Notes: a model not told the origin generated them from the letters alone. Positions 1 to 5,533 are shown, counted from the first letter of the stretch. The stretch is 6,368 bases of DNA from Ruminococcus flavefaciens (GCA_002373775.1 DFJW01000089.1:1-6368); one strand, 5' to 3'. Numbers and translations: made by a program.

Positions 1-371
1 TGGTGGAGGCGAGGGGAATTGAACCCCTGTCCGAAAACTCATCCATACAACTTTCTACGAGCGTATTTTACCTACTGAGATTCCCCTGACAGGCCGCCGG
101 TAAACGGGCTGGAAGTCAGAGTAGTCCGTATACAGACCTGAGGCACGGACACGCCTCAGGACCGTTCACCACTAGTCGATGCCCAAGCGGAGGCCGTGGT
201 ACTCCTCCGGTGGACAGAAGCAGACTTAAGCTGCTACCAGTGCACTATTTCTAGTAACTGTGATATTATTTCTTGCGTTTATATTTAAACGTGGCGCAGT
301 TTAAGGAGATTACACCGCAGCTCCGCTCGCTTATCATACTTCAAAGTCCCCGTCGAAACCTTTACGCCCCC
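1..371 (-). ncRNA. ssrA: Transfer-messenger RNA (tmRNA, ssrA), complete
   Basis: This is the one-piece tmRNA that rescues stalled ribosomes by trans-translation together with SmpB; alanylated tmRNA adds a degradation tag to the unfinished protein. Seen on the minus strand: the 5' end GGGGGCG (371 to 365) pairs over seven positions with CGCCTCC, followed by the discriminator A and an encoded CCA (1-3). The third pair is G.U (369 with 7), the alanyl-tRNA synthetase identity element. The T arm is visible at 12-28 (five-pair stem, TTCAATT loop). The conserved GTTTCGACGGGGAC segment follows the 5' acceptor strand, and the tag reading frame lies at 226-276. Pseudoknot arms are expected in the remainder but were not folded fully. 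The 371-nt length suits a bacterial one-piece tmRNA. The gene has its own consensus promoter about 48 nt upstream of the mature 5' end, so a 5' leader of roughly 40 nt must be removed, presumably by RNase P. The 3' end coincides with the window edge, so its terminator is not visible. Confidence 0.97.
226..276 (-). other. tmRNA proteolysis-tag reading frame
   Basis: The frame runs from a GCA resume codon (276-274) through 16 sense codons to TAA (228-226). It reads ARNNITVTRNSALVAA. It ends in the hydrophobic LVAA, comparable to the LAA of the E. coli tag that ClpXP and ClpAP recognise, and the last codons GCA GCT TAA match those of E. coli ssrA. The resume codon is the inferred part: GCA is the usual one and lies after an A/T-rich stretch as in other tmRNAs. 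The tag is longer than the 10 encoded residues of E. coli and contains two arginines. Confidence 0.8.
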
Positions 372-418
372 ATTAAGGGGTTGTGAAAGGGGAACGCAAG
401 TATTGATAATGTAAAGTT

Positions 419-447
419 ATTATACATCAAATATCTTCCGTTGTCAA
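419..447 (-). promoter_or_regulatory. Sigma-70-type promoter of ssrA
   Basis: On the minus strand a perfect -35 TTGACA (447-442) is followed after exactly 17 nt by a perfect -10 TATAAT (424-419). Transcription should start near 412, about 40 nt upstream of the mature tmRNA 5' end at 371. The -35 continues as TTGACAACGG, the same ten bases found at the patatin-like gene's promoter. Confidence 0.9.
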
Positions 448-545
448 GAGGGAAACATGTTGAAAAAAGAAAAATGGACGCACATTATGTTCCGGAGAAA
501 AGTATGTCCATTCCCGGCTGTATACTGAGCATACTATAATTATAT

Positions 546-574
546 TTGACATGCCTGCGAATATACTATATAAT
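546..574 (+). promoter_or_regulatory. Sigma-70-type promoter of the GNAT gene
   Basis: TTGACA (546-551), a 17-nt spacer and TATAAT (569-574) form a full consensus promoter. The expected start near 581 leaves a 5' UTR of only about 20 nt, just enough for the Shine-Dalgarno AAGGAGG at 589-595. The promoter argues that the open frame upstream of the ATG pair at 600/603, which could begin at the TTG at 546, is not translated. Confidence 0.9.
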
Positions 575-602
575 AGTGTATATCACCGAAGGAGGAATAA
601 TG

Positions 603-1166
603 ATGCTTACACATAAAGGAACGAAAACCATAGAGACAGAAAGACTGATCCTCAGACGCTTTGAGTACAGCGATTCGGATTCCATGCTGAAAAACTGGAT
701 AGCAGATGAGAAGATACAGTCGCTTTATTCCGAGCCGGTCTATGAGACGCAAGAAGCTGTGAAGGGACTGCTGGACCGCTACATCGGTTCGTATGAGAGA
801 GAAGACTATTACCGCTGGGCAGTCATAGAGAAGGAGTCCGGTGAGTGCATCGGACAGATCGCGTACTTCCTTGTGGACAGCAAGAATCACTTTGCCGAGA
901 TCGAATACTGCATCGGTTCGGAGTATCAGTGCAAAGGCTACGCGACGGAAGCTGCAAAAGCTGTCATAAAGTACGGATTCGACGAGATGAATCTGCACAA
1001 AGTACAGATATGCACCAAGACCATAAATGCACCGTCAAAACGGGTTATCGAAAAGTGCGGTCTGCAATACGAAGGCACGCTCCGGGATTATTTTTACATG
1101 AAGGGTGTGTATGTTGGCAGACTGTATTTCTCAATACTCAGAAGCGAGTACTATAAAGAGAATTGA
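603..1166 (+). CDS. GNAT family N-acetyltransferase, RimJ/RimL type
   Basis: This is predicted to be a cytoplasmic acetyl-CoA-dependent N-acetyltransferase of 187 residues; the substrate cannot be told from sequence (ribosomal-protein N-termini, amino acids, antibiotics and other amines are all known for this group). The N-terminal ERLILRR (13-19) is the typical opening of the RimJ/RimL (Acetyltransf_3) group. Motif A, with the acetyl-CoA pyrophosphate loop QCKGYA (109-114, fitting Q/RxxGxG/A), follows the strand IEYCIG. The C-terminal part from NLHKVQI (about 130) through EKCGLQYEGTLRD (about 150-162) to the end is characteristic of the same group. Two adjacent ATG codons (600 and 603) follow AAGGAGG (589-595); 603 is chosen because its 7-nt spacing is better than 4 nt, but 600 is nearly as good. 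The gene is monocistronic with its own promoter, and two hairpins lie between it and the convergent GH9-like gene. Length and domain structure look complete. Confidence 0.9.
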   Translation: MLTHKGTKTIETERLILRRFEYSDSDSMLKNWIADEKIQSLYSEPVYETQEAVKGLLDRYIGSYEREDYYRWAVIEKESGECIGQIAYFLVDSKNHFAEIEYCIGSEYQCKGYATEAAKAVIKYGFDEMNLHKVQICTKTINAPSKRVIEKCGLQYEGTLRDYFYMKGVYVGRLYFSILRSEYYKEN

Positions 1167-1179
1167 ACATTAAAATAAG

Positions 1180-1208
1180 AAGGAGGCACTCATGTGAGTA
1201 CCTCCTTT
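1180..1208. terminator. Hairpin between convergent genes, probably bidirectional terminator
   Basis: AAGGAGG (1180-1186) pairs with CCTCCTT (1201-1207). After one C/A mismatch a further four pairs (ACTC/GAGT) close a 4-nt ATGT loop. Read from the minus strand it is followed by TCTTATTTT, a reasonable U-rich tail for the GH9-like gene. On the plus strand the tail TTTGATTATTCT is weaker. The stem contains a Shine-Dalgarno-like AAGGAGG, but no ATG with a useful frame follows it. Confidence 0.65.
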
Positions 1209-1222
1209 GATTATTCTGTCAG

Positions 1223-1255
1223 TGAGTGCCGGGATAACTGCACTCATTTCTTTTT
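1223..1255 (+). terminator. Probable terminator of the GNAT gene, overlapping the GH9-like gene end
   Basis: TGAGTGC (1223-1229) pairs perfectly with GCACTCA (1240-1246) around a 10-nt loop and is followed on the plus strand by TTTCTTTTT, fitting a rho-independent terminator for rightward transcription. Bases 1244-1246 are also the stop codon of the convergent GH9-like gene, and the T-tail is the antisense of its lysine-rich last codons. The short stem and interrupted T-tract keep confidence moderate. Confidence 0.5.
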
Positions 1256-3766
1256 AGCCGATTTTACTGCCTTGTATACAACAAGTTCAAGGGCACAGAG
1301 TCCCACAACGACTGCGCCTGAGATGACAGCGAGTCTGGTCACGTCTTCATCTTCTTCATCCTTATGAGCAGACTTCTTGTCATCAGTGCCCTCAGATGAA
1401 GATGTGTTATCATCGGACGCATCCGTTTCAGTCTCAGCGGAAGTATCTTCTGTTACGGCTTCATCGAGATCGGTGGGGTCAGAAGCGGACTCTGAGGTAT
1501 CGGGCTGAGTATCCGGTTCTTCCGGAGCAGTAGGTGCTTCGCCGTATATGCCGGCAGCAAATCCGCTCATCCAGACCAGAGCCGCATTGTTCATCACAGA
1601 TGCTTCGTTCACAGAAGAGGCTTCAAAGCTGTCATAGTAGCATTTCAGTACGCCGTTGTCAGCCGAAATTGCAGCAGCCTTCATCCAGCTGTCATCTGCA
1701 AAACTGTTTGCACCTCCGACAAGCACGCCTGCCGGTGCAGACTGAGCTGTACTGTCAAGCTGTGAAGTCCAGAGACGGCAGTAAGGATACTTAACGGCAT
1801 TCTTTCCGTAACCTGTGACATATGATATGCCCATTGGATTGCGTCCGAGCACATAGTCCATCCCGTTCATGGCGCCGTCGAGATACTTGTCTTCATTGAG
1901 GTACTCATAGGCATATGCAAGTATAACGGAATTGTTAAGTATATACCTGTCAGCACCGTGAGGATATACCTGCGGAGCCTCTCCGATATCTGCGCCATTT
2001 CCGAAGGGCTGACCGTAACCCTGCGCTTCTTCACATTCGAGCAGTTCGTCAGCAGTGCTGCGCAGATTCCTTTTCAGCATGTTCATGGCACGCGACGGGA
2101 GATTGTCTATGCTTTCGTTTTTGTTCAGCAGACTCAGCGAACCCATCCACGCCACGTCGTCTTTGTCTGTGAGGTTTACGGTCATTATCTCGTCCAGTCC
2201 GGAGATATTGCTGTAGTATTTTCCGGCGCTTCCGGTGGAGGCGATGAGTTCCGTGGTAGCCCAGTAGTATTCGTCGCTGACATCTTCGGCAGTCTCGCTG
2301 CTGAATCCGCCGTCATCATAATATGACTTTGCGGTATCGTAAGTGCGTTCAGCGACTTGTAAGCACAGTTCAGCAAAGTCCGGATCATAGTCCTGCCATA
2401 GCCTTGAAGCCTGAGCTGCACAGGCTGAGAGACGGAATGTTGCGGAAAGTGAAGGTTCTTTTTCGGTGTATGTGTAGGACGTGACCTCCCACGGAGCATC
2501 GGTCTCCTGAGCTTCCAGTCTTGAAAGCACCAGACCTTCATAGTCGGTGTCGGTCAGTTCCATGGACATCATCCATTCCAGTTCCATACGGGCAGCTTCG
2601 AGGATGTCGGGAGTGCCGTTAGGAGCTTTGAAACCGGTCAGTTCGCCGTCGAAGAGGCAGGCGTCGAAACCGTACTGACGTGCGAATTCGCACTGGTTCT
2701 GGAGTGACCAGACAGCAAGGCTGCTGTTGGAGAATTCTTTTGAGCCGTATCCTTCATCTATCCAGCCGCCTGCACCGCGGAGGTTGAATTCACCGCTGAC
2801 CATGAGCGGGAAGAGATCGGCAGCATCACGGAGCATGGAATTATACTCGCTGCGTGTGCCGATGCTGAATATGGAACTGTAGCTGCCGTCATCAGTGCGG
2901 ATTATGAAATCTCCTTCGTCCCTTAGACCGGAGAAATCAAGTAAATGCACATTGTCACCGGAATCCGTATCAATACCGCGGACGATGCTCTCACCGCTGA
3001 AGACTGTATCTTCTTCTGCTGTATTTTTGATGACAGAGAAGCTTATCGGTTCTTCGGAATCTGAGATGAGGACAGCCTGCTTTCTGCCGTCAGCAGGGAA
3101 ACCGATCTGGTTCATGAGTATGCTGCCGCGCTCTTCCTGAGCAGGAGCAGTGTATGCCTGTTTATCGTCATCGGCGTTCTCGATCTTCATGGATGAGATA
3201 GTGATGACGGCATCATTGCCGAATCGGTCTTCATCAAGGAGAGCGTCTCTTCCGCCAAGCCTGAAATACCACTGTGCGGTATCCGTATCGCGTTCGGCAG
3301 TGAAATAGCATTTGAAGCTGCGCTCTTCGTCAGGCCCGAGCTGGATGCTTTTTTTGCTTCCCGAGCCGTTATCCTGTTCATTCTGCCAGAAAACCGTACC
3401 GTCTGCAAGTCCTATGGCTGTATCATATCTTCCGGCTGAATCAGAAGAAATATCGTATGAAACGCAGTAACGGCAGCCCTTTTTCAGCGATATCCCACGG
3501 CAGCAGAGCAGAGCACCTTTGTCATCGGAACCGGTGTTCCTGATCCTTATCTCAAGGGAATCGCCGTTTCTTGTGAGAGAGGAAGCGGTATTGCCGCTCT
3601 CAAGCAGATGCCATGGGAGCGTTGACTGTGAACCGCTTTCCGGTTCTGCAATGATGTTTGCGGCACTGACAGTGCAGAAGCACATGGGCTGAAAAACAGC
3701 ACATGCAGCTATGGCGGCTGAAGCAGCGGCTGTGATGAGTTTTCTGAACGGAGCATTTTTTTTCAT
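1244..3766 (-). CDS. Secreted, membrane-anchored GH9-like (cellulase-family) protein with degenerate active site
   Basis: This 840-residue protein has a signal peptide (1 to about 35, cleavage near VSA-A), a jelly-roll-like region of CBM4/9 type (about 48-200, tentative), an immunoglobulin-like CelD_N module (about 215-303, starting LMNQIGF), a GH9 alpha/alpha-barrel (about 305-742), an acidic Ser/Thr linker (about 744-808), one membrane helix (about 811-831) and a lysine-rich tail. That order predicts a cell-surface protein anchored by its C-terminus, with no dockerin or LPXTG. GH9 landmarks are clear: PDILEAARMELEWMM (386-400), YVLGRNPMGISYVTGYG (638-654), VLVGGAN (681-687) and VNEASVMNNAALVW (719-732) with E721 as presumptive acid. 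However, the DAGD motif that carries the catalytic base reads DEGY (337-340), and the conserved histidines of the HHR motif are replaced (YPYCR, 660-664). Cellulose or other beta-glucan binding or cleavage is therefore inferred, and activity is doubtful. Start: AGGAGGG at 3782-3776, 9 nt before the ATG. Confidence 0.9.
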   Translation of the reverse strand: MKKNAPFRKLITAAASAAIAACAVFQPMCFCTVSAANIIAEPESGSQSTLPWHLLESGNTASSLTRNGDSLEIRIRNTGSDDKGALLCCRGISLKKGCRYCVSYDISSDSAGRYDTAIGLADGTVFWQNEQDNGSGSKKSIQLGPDEERSFKCYFTAERDTDTAQWYFRLGGRDALLDEDRFGNDAVITISSMKIENADDDKQAYTAPAQEERGSILMNQIGFPADGRKQAVLISDSEEPISFSVIKNTAEEDTVFSGESIVRGIDTDSGDNVHLLDFSGLRDEGDFIIRTDDGSYSSIFSIGTRSEYNSMLRDAADLFPLMVSGEFNLRGAGGWIDEGYGSKEFSNSSLAVWSLQNQCEFARQYGFDACLFDGELTGFKAPNGTPDILEAARMELEWMMSMELTDTDYEGLVLSRLEAQETDAPWEVTSYTYTEKEPSLSATFRLSACAAQASRLWQDYDPDFAELCLQVAERTYDTAKSYYDDGGFSSETAEDVSDEYYWATTELIASTGSAGKYYSNISGLDEIMTVNLTDKDDVAWMGSLSLLNKNESIDNLPSRAMNMLKRNLRSTADELLECEEAQGYGQPFGNGADIGEAPQVYPHGADRYILNNSVILAYAYEYLNEDKYLDGAMNGMDYVLGRNPMGISYVTGYGKNAVKYPYCRLWTSQLDSTAQSAPAGVLVGGANSFADDSWMKAAAISADNGVLKCYYDSFEASSVNEASVMNNAALVWMSGFAAGIYGEAPTAPEEPDTQPDTSESASDPTDLDEAVTEDTSAETETDASDDNTSSSEGTDDKKSAHKDEEDEDVTRLAVISGAVVVGLCALELVVYKAVKSAKKK

Positions 3767-3812
3767 ATATGTGATCCCTCCTGGGCTGATAGTATAAACA
3801 TATCCAATATAT

Positions 3813-3841
3813 ACTTTAACATTTTTTTTGATGAATGTAAA
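3813..3841 (-). promoter_or_regulatory. Candidate promoter of the GH9-like gene
   Basis: On the minus strand TTTACA (3841-3836, five of six consensus bases) is followed after 17 nt by TAAAGT (3818-3813, four of six). The expected start is near 3806, giving a 5' UTR of about 40 nt. It is clearly weaker than the other promoters here, which would suit a gene needing activation. An alternative -10, TATACT, lies closer to the gene (3798-3793) but has a poor -35, so the choice is not secure. Confidence 0.45.
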
Positions 3842-3876
3842 GACTTTTGGAAGAATTTCTCATTCCAAATGTGATA

Positions 3877-3905
3877 TTGACAACGGCTGGCTTTAGATAT
3901 ATAAT
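3877..3905 (+). promoter_or_regulatory. Sigma-70-type promoter of the patatin-like gene
   Basis: TTGACA (3877-3882), a 17-nt spacer and TATAAT (3900-3905) make a perfect consensus promoter. The start should be near 3912, giving a 5' UTR of about 28 nt. It is divergent from the GH9-like gene within a 173-bp intergenic region. The -35 continues as TTGACAACGG, as at the ssrA promoter. Confidence 0.9.
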
Positions 3906-3939
3906 AGTATAAAATATTCAATATCCAATGGAGGGAAAT

Positions 3940-4800
3940 ATGAAACACGGACTTGTTATGGAAGGCGGCGCAATGAGAGGGCTGTTCACAGCCGGCGTTA
4001 TAGACATCCTTATGGAAAACGGGATAGAGTTCGACTGTGCGGTAGGAGTATCAGCAGGAGCTGCATTCGGATGCAACTATAAGTCCGGTCAGCCGAGACG
4101 TGCGATACGCTATAATCTGAGGTTTGCCAAGGATAAGAGATATTGCAGCTGGCGTTCCATGATAAAGACAGGAGACCTTTACGGTGCGGAATTCTGTTAC
4201 CATGAAGTTCCGGAGAAGCTTGACCTGTTCGATTTCAGAGCGTATGAGCAGTCGCCTATGGAGTTCTACGTCGTCTGCACGGATGTCGAGACAGGTCAGC
4301 CTGTTTACAGAAAGTGCAGAAACATGGACAGGGAGAATATGGAATGGCTGAGGGCTTCAGCTTCCATGCCGATAGTATCAAGAGTTGTGGAACTCGACGG
4401 CAGAAAGCTGCTTGACGGCGGTATTTCCGATTCCATACCCCTGCGTTTCATGGAAAGCACAGGATGCGAAAGGAATGTTGTGGTGCTCACAAGGCCGCGT
4501 GACTACAGGAAGAAAAACGGAAAGCACGGCGGATTCGTAAAGCTGATGCTGAAAAAGTATCCCAAGCTGGTAAAGGCGATGGAGAACCGCCCGAGGATGT
4601 ACAACGGCGAACTGAAATACATAAGTGAAGCTGAAAAAGCCGGAAGAGCACTTGTCATAGCGCCGGATGAGCCGCTTCCTGCCGGACATATCGAGCATGA
4701 TACGGATGTACTGCTGGAGACTTACCGCAGAGGAAGGCTCAAAGGCATGGAGATGCTCGATGCAGTAAGGGATTTCCTTGGGACAGAAGAAAAAGAGTAA
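3940..4800 (+). CDS. Patatin-like phospholipase family protein
   Basis: This predicted cytoplasmic or membrane-associated serine acyl hydrolase of 286 residues uses a Ser-Asp dyad; family members deacylate phospholipids or other lipids, but the substrate here is unknown. The core motifs are intact: oxyanion-hole GGAMRG (9-14), nucleophile elbow GVSAG with S38 (36-40), the ASASMP segment (139-144) typical of bacterial patatins, and DGG with catalytic D159 (159-161). There is no signal peptide or membrane helix. The size and the C-terminal region resemble the short bacterial YjjU/RssA-type patatins. The start at 3940 is chosen because GGAGGG (3930-3935) precedes it by a suitable distance; an in-frame ATG at 3928 overlaps that same site and would lack one of its own. 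The gene is monocistronic, between its own consensus promoter and an AT-rich terminator. Nothing ties it functionally to the divergent GH9-like gene except the shared intergenic region. Confidence 0.93.
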   Translation: MKHGLVMEGGAMRGLFTAGVIDILMENGIEFDCAVGVSAGAAFGCNYKSGQPRRAIRYNLRFAKDKRYCSWRSMIKTGDLYGAEFCYHEVPEKLDLFDFRAYEQSPMEFYVVCTDVETGQPVYRKCRNMDRENMEWLRASASMPIVSRVVELDGRKLLDGGISDSIPLRFMESTGCERNVVVLTRPRDYRKKNGKHGGFVKLMLKKYPKLVKAMENRPRMYNGELKYISEAEKAGRALVIAPDEPLPAGHIEHDTDVLLETYRRGRLKGMEMLDAVRDFLGTEEKE

Positions 4801-4884
4801 GTTGCACACATCTAACACCGGTCATCAGTTTCTTCAGCTCTTTGTGCATGATAGACAGTATTCTCTTCTTAATTTCGTTAAAAT

Positions 4885-4923
4885 TGATAAAAGGGATGAT
4901 TTTTAGCTTTTTATCATTTTTTT
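4885..4923 (+). terminator. AT-rich rho-independent terminator after the patatin-like gene
   Basis: TGATAAAA (4885-4892) pairs with TTTTATCA (4909-4916) and is followed directly by seven T (4917-4923). The stem has little GC and the loop is about 16 nt, so it is a modest terminator. A shorter alternative stem ATGAT/ATCAT uses the same 3' arm. It sits just ahead of the next promoter, which supports the role. The 84 nt between the patatin stop codon and this hairpin show nothing convincing. Confidence 0.55.
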
Positions 4924-4935
4924 ACTTTTCTGTAA

Positions 4936-4964
4936 TTGACAACGATTTAAAAAAGGTATAAAAT
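4936..4964 (+). promoter_or_regulatory. Promoter of the small-ORF/HMA transcription unit
   Basis: TTGACA (4936-4941) is followed after 17 nt by TAAAAT (4959-4964, five of six). TATAAA two bases earlier (4957-4962) is an alternative -10 with a 15-nt spacer. The expected start near 4971 coincides with the left arm of the dyad at 4973-4994. The -35 again continues as TTGACAACG. Confidence 0.8.
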
Positions 4965-4972
4965 TGATTTAT

Positions 4973-4994
4973 CGACCAATTTCCTGTCTGGTCG
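4973..4994. promoter_or_regulatory. Inverted repeat at the transcription start, possible operator or 5' UTR hairpin
   Basis: CGACCA (4973-4978) and TGGTCG (4989-4994) form a perfect 6-bp dyad around a 10-nt spacer. The left arm sits at the predicted start site and the right arm abuts the Shine-Dalgarno GGAAGGAG (4994-5001), sharing its first G. It could be an operator for a repressor, given that a metal-binding protein is encoded downstream, or an RNA hairpin limiting access to the ribosome binding site. It matches no metal-regulator site that I recognise. Confidence 0.4.
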
Positions 4995-5010
4995 GAAGGA
5001 GCTAATGTTT

Positions 5011-5169
5011 ATGGAAAGCATTTTGAGCAATACTGATTTCTGGGTGGCGCTTTCTGCTGTAATAGCAGCTGCAGCTGCAAACAACTGCCTGTCAGGCAAT
5101 GCCGGCAGCAGAAGGAAAACACGAAAGGGAGAAGGACGGAGACATGACAAAAACTATAATGAAGGTTGA
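5011..5169 (+). CDS. Putative small membrane protein overlapping the HMA gene
   Basis: I do not recognise this 52-residue ORF. It starts MESILSNTDFWVALSA and has one predicted hydrophobic helix (about 9-23, alanine-rich), a single cysteine at 26, and then a strongly basic tail with arginine and lysine clusters (34-44). That order predicts a single-pass membrane peptide with a cytoplasmic tail. Evidence that it is translated: it is the first ORF after a good promoter, and GGAAGGAG (4994-5001) lies 9 nt before ATG 5011; ATG 5005 in the same frame is only 3 nt away and less likely. Its last 26 nt overlap the start of the HMA gene in another frame, suggesting translational coupling. The basic tail partly reflects the purine-rich DNA carrying the next gene's ribosome binding site, so the C-terminus may be under little selection. 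It might instead be a leader peptide with only a regulatory role. Confidence 0.5.
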   Translation: MESILSNTDFWVALSAVIAAAAANNCLSGNAGSRRKTRKGEGRRHDKNYNEG

Positions 5170-5398
5170 TGGAATGATGTGCGGCATGTGTGAGAGCCAT
5201 GTGAATGATGCTATCCGCAATGCAGTCAAGGTGAAAAAAGTGACTTCTTCTCACAGCAAGGGCGAGACTGAGGTCATCACCGAGAATGAGCCTGATACAG
5301 AGGCACTGAGAGCTGCTGTTGAAAAGACAGGCTATAAGGTACTTGACATCACTACCGAACCTTACGAGAAAAAAGGTTTCTCTGTTTTTAAAAAGTAA
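5144..5398 (+). CDS. Heavy-metal-associated (HMA) domain protein
   Basis: This 84-residue cytoplasmic protein consists almost entirely of one HMA ferredoxin-like domain (about 3-70). It has the signature GMMCGMC (10-16), where C13 and C16 form the CxxC pair that binds Cu(I) or a similar soft metal in CopZ/Atx1-type chaperones. A histidine at 19 is nearby. The KVDGMMCGMCE start, the KKVTSSHSKGE stretch (31-41) and the tail EPYEKKGF (72-79) resemble a family of standalone HMA proteins I associate with gut Clostridia; that is recollection, not a search. The role is probably metal chaperoning or buffering, and the metal is unproven. No P-type ATPase partner lies in the window. The start at 5144 is chosen because AAGGA (5132-5136) lies 7 nt upstream and GGAG (5138-5141) just before it, and the domain begins at once. 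An in-frame ATG at 5099 would add 15 polar residues inside the overlapping small ORF and is less likely. It is cotranscribed with the small ORF and ends in a strong terminator. Confidence 0.88.
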   Translation: MTKTIMKVDGMMCGMCESHVNDAIRNAVKVKKVTSSHSKGETEVITENEPDTEALRAAVEKTGYKVLDITTEPYEKKGFSVFKK

Positions 5399-5414
5399 AG
5401 GATGACGCTATTTG

Positions 5415-5448
5415 ACAGACTGCCGCATCATAACGGCGGTCTGTTTTT
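5415..5448 (+). terminator. Strong rho-independent terminator after the HMA gene
   Basis: An 11-pair stem (5415-5425 with 5434-5444, one G.U pair) with an 8-nt loop is followed by a run of T to 5448. It lies 16 nt after the HMA stop codon. GC-rich pairs sit next to the loop. It isolates the HMA unit from the next gene. Confidence 0.9.
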
Positions 5449-5467
5449 CGTTGGCTTCTCAAAAGTA

Positions 5468-5496
5468 TTGCAAACCGCACAGGCTTGTGGTATAAT
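5468..5496 (+). promoter_or_regulatory. Promoter (extended -10) of the TIM-barrel gene
   Basis: TTGCAA (5468-5473, four of six) and a perfect TATAAT (5491-5496) are 17 nt apart. TG at 5488-5489 one base before the -10 makes it an extended -10 promoter, compensating for the weaker -35. The start is expected near 5503, about 30 nt before the ATG. Confidence 0.8.
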
Positions 5497-5533
5497 AATA
5501 ACCAGTTATTAATTTGTAAAGGAATGATAATAC

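Noticed and set aside
473..512. Inverted repeat AATGGAC/GTCCATT between ssrA and GNAT promoters
   Set aside because: The stem is seven pairs with a 26-nt loop and no T-tail. It might be an operator but nothing ties it to either promoter.
535..540. Second TATAAT upstream of the GNAT promoter
   Set aside because: No -35-like hexamer at 16-18 nt upstream; the promoter at 546-574 is complete.
546..602. N-terminal extension of the GNAT protein from a TTG codon at 546
   Set aside because: The stretch is the promoter itself (TTGACA-17-TATAAT), and a strong Shine-Dalgarno precedes the ATG pair at 600/603.
540..998. Minus-strand open frame of 152 codons
   Set aside because: It lies antisense to the GNAT gene, which has clear family motifs, and has no domain resemblance of its own.
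1958..2541. Open frames on both strands inside the GH9-like gene
   Set aside because: They are shadows of a gene with continuous GH9 family motifs.
3763..3948. Minus-strand open frame upstream of the GH9-like gene
   Set aside because: It spans the two divergent promoters, has an AT-driven composition and no recognisable features; the 4-nt overlap with the GH9-like start is not enough.
4803..4848. Inverted repeat TGCACA/TGTGCA after the patatin gene
   Set aside because: Six pairs across 34 nt, with no T-tract; the later hairpin at 4885-4923 is a better terminator.
4740..4910. Minus-strand frame reading lysine-rich text including MHKELKKLMTG after the patatin gene
   Set aside because: It looked faintly coding-like but has no ribosome binding site or promoter, runs into the antisense of the patatin gene and overlaps the terminator. 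I could not support it.
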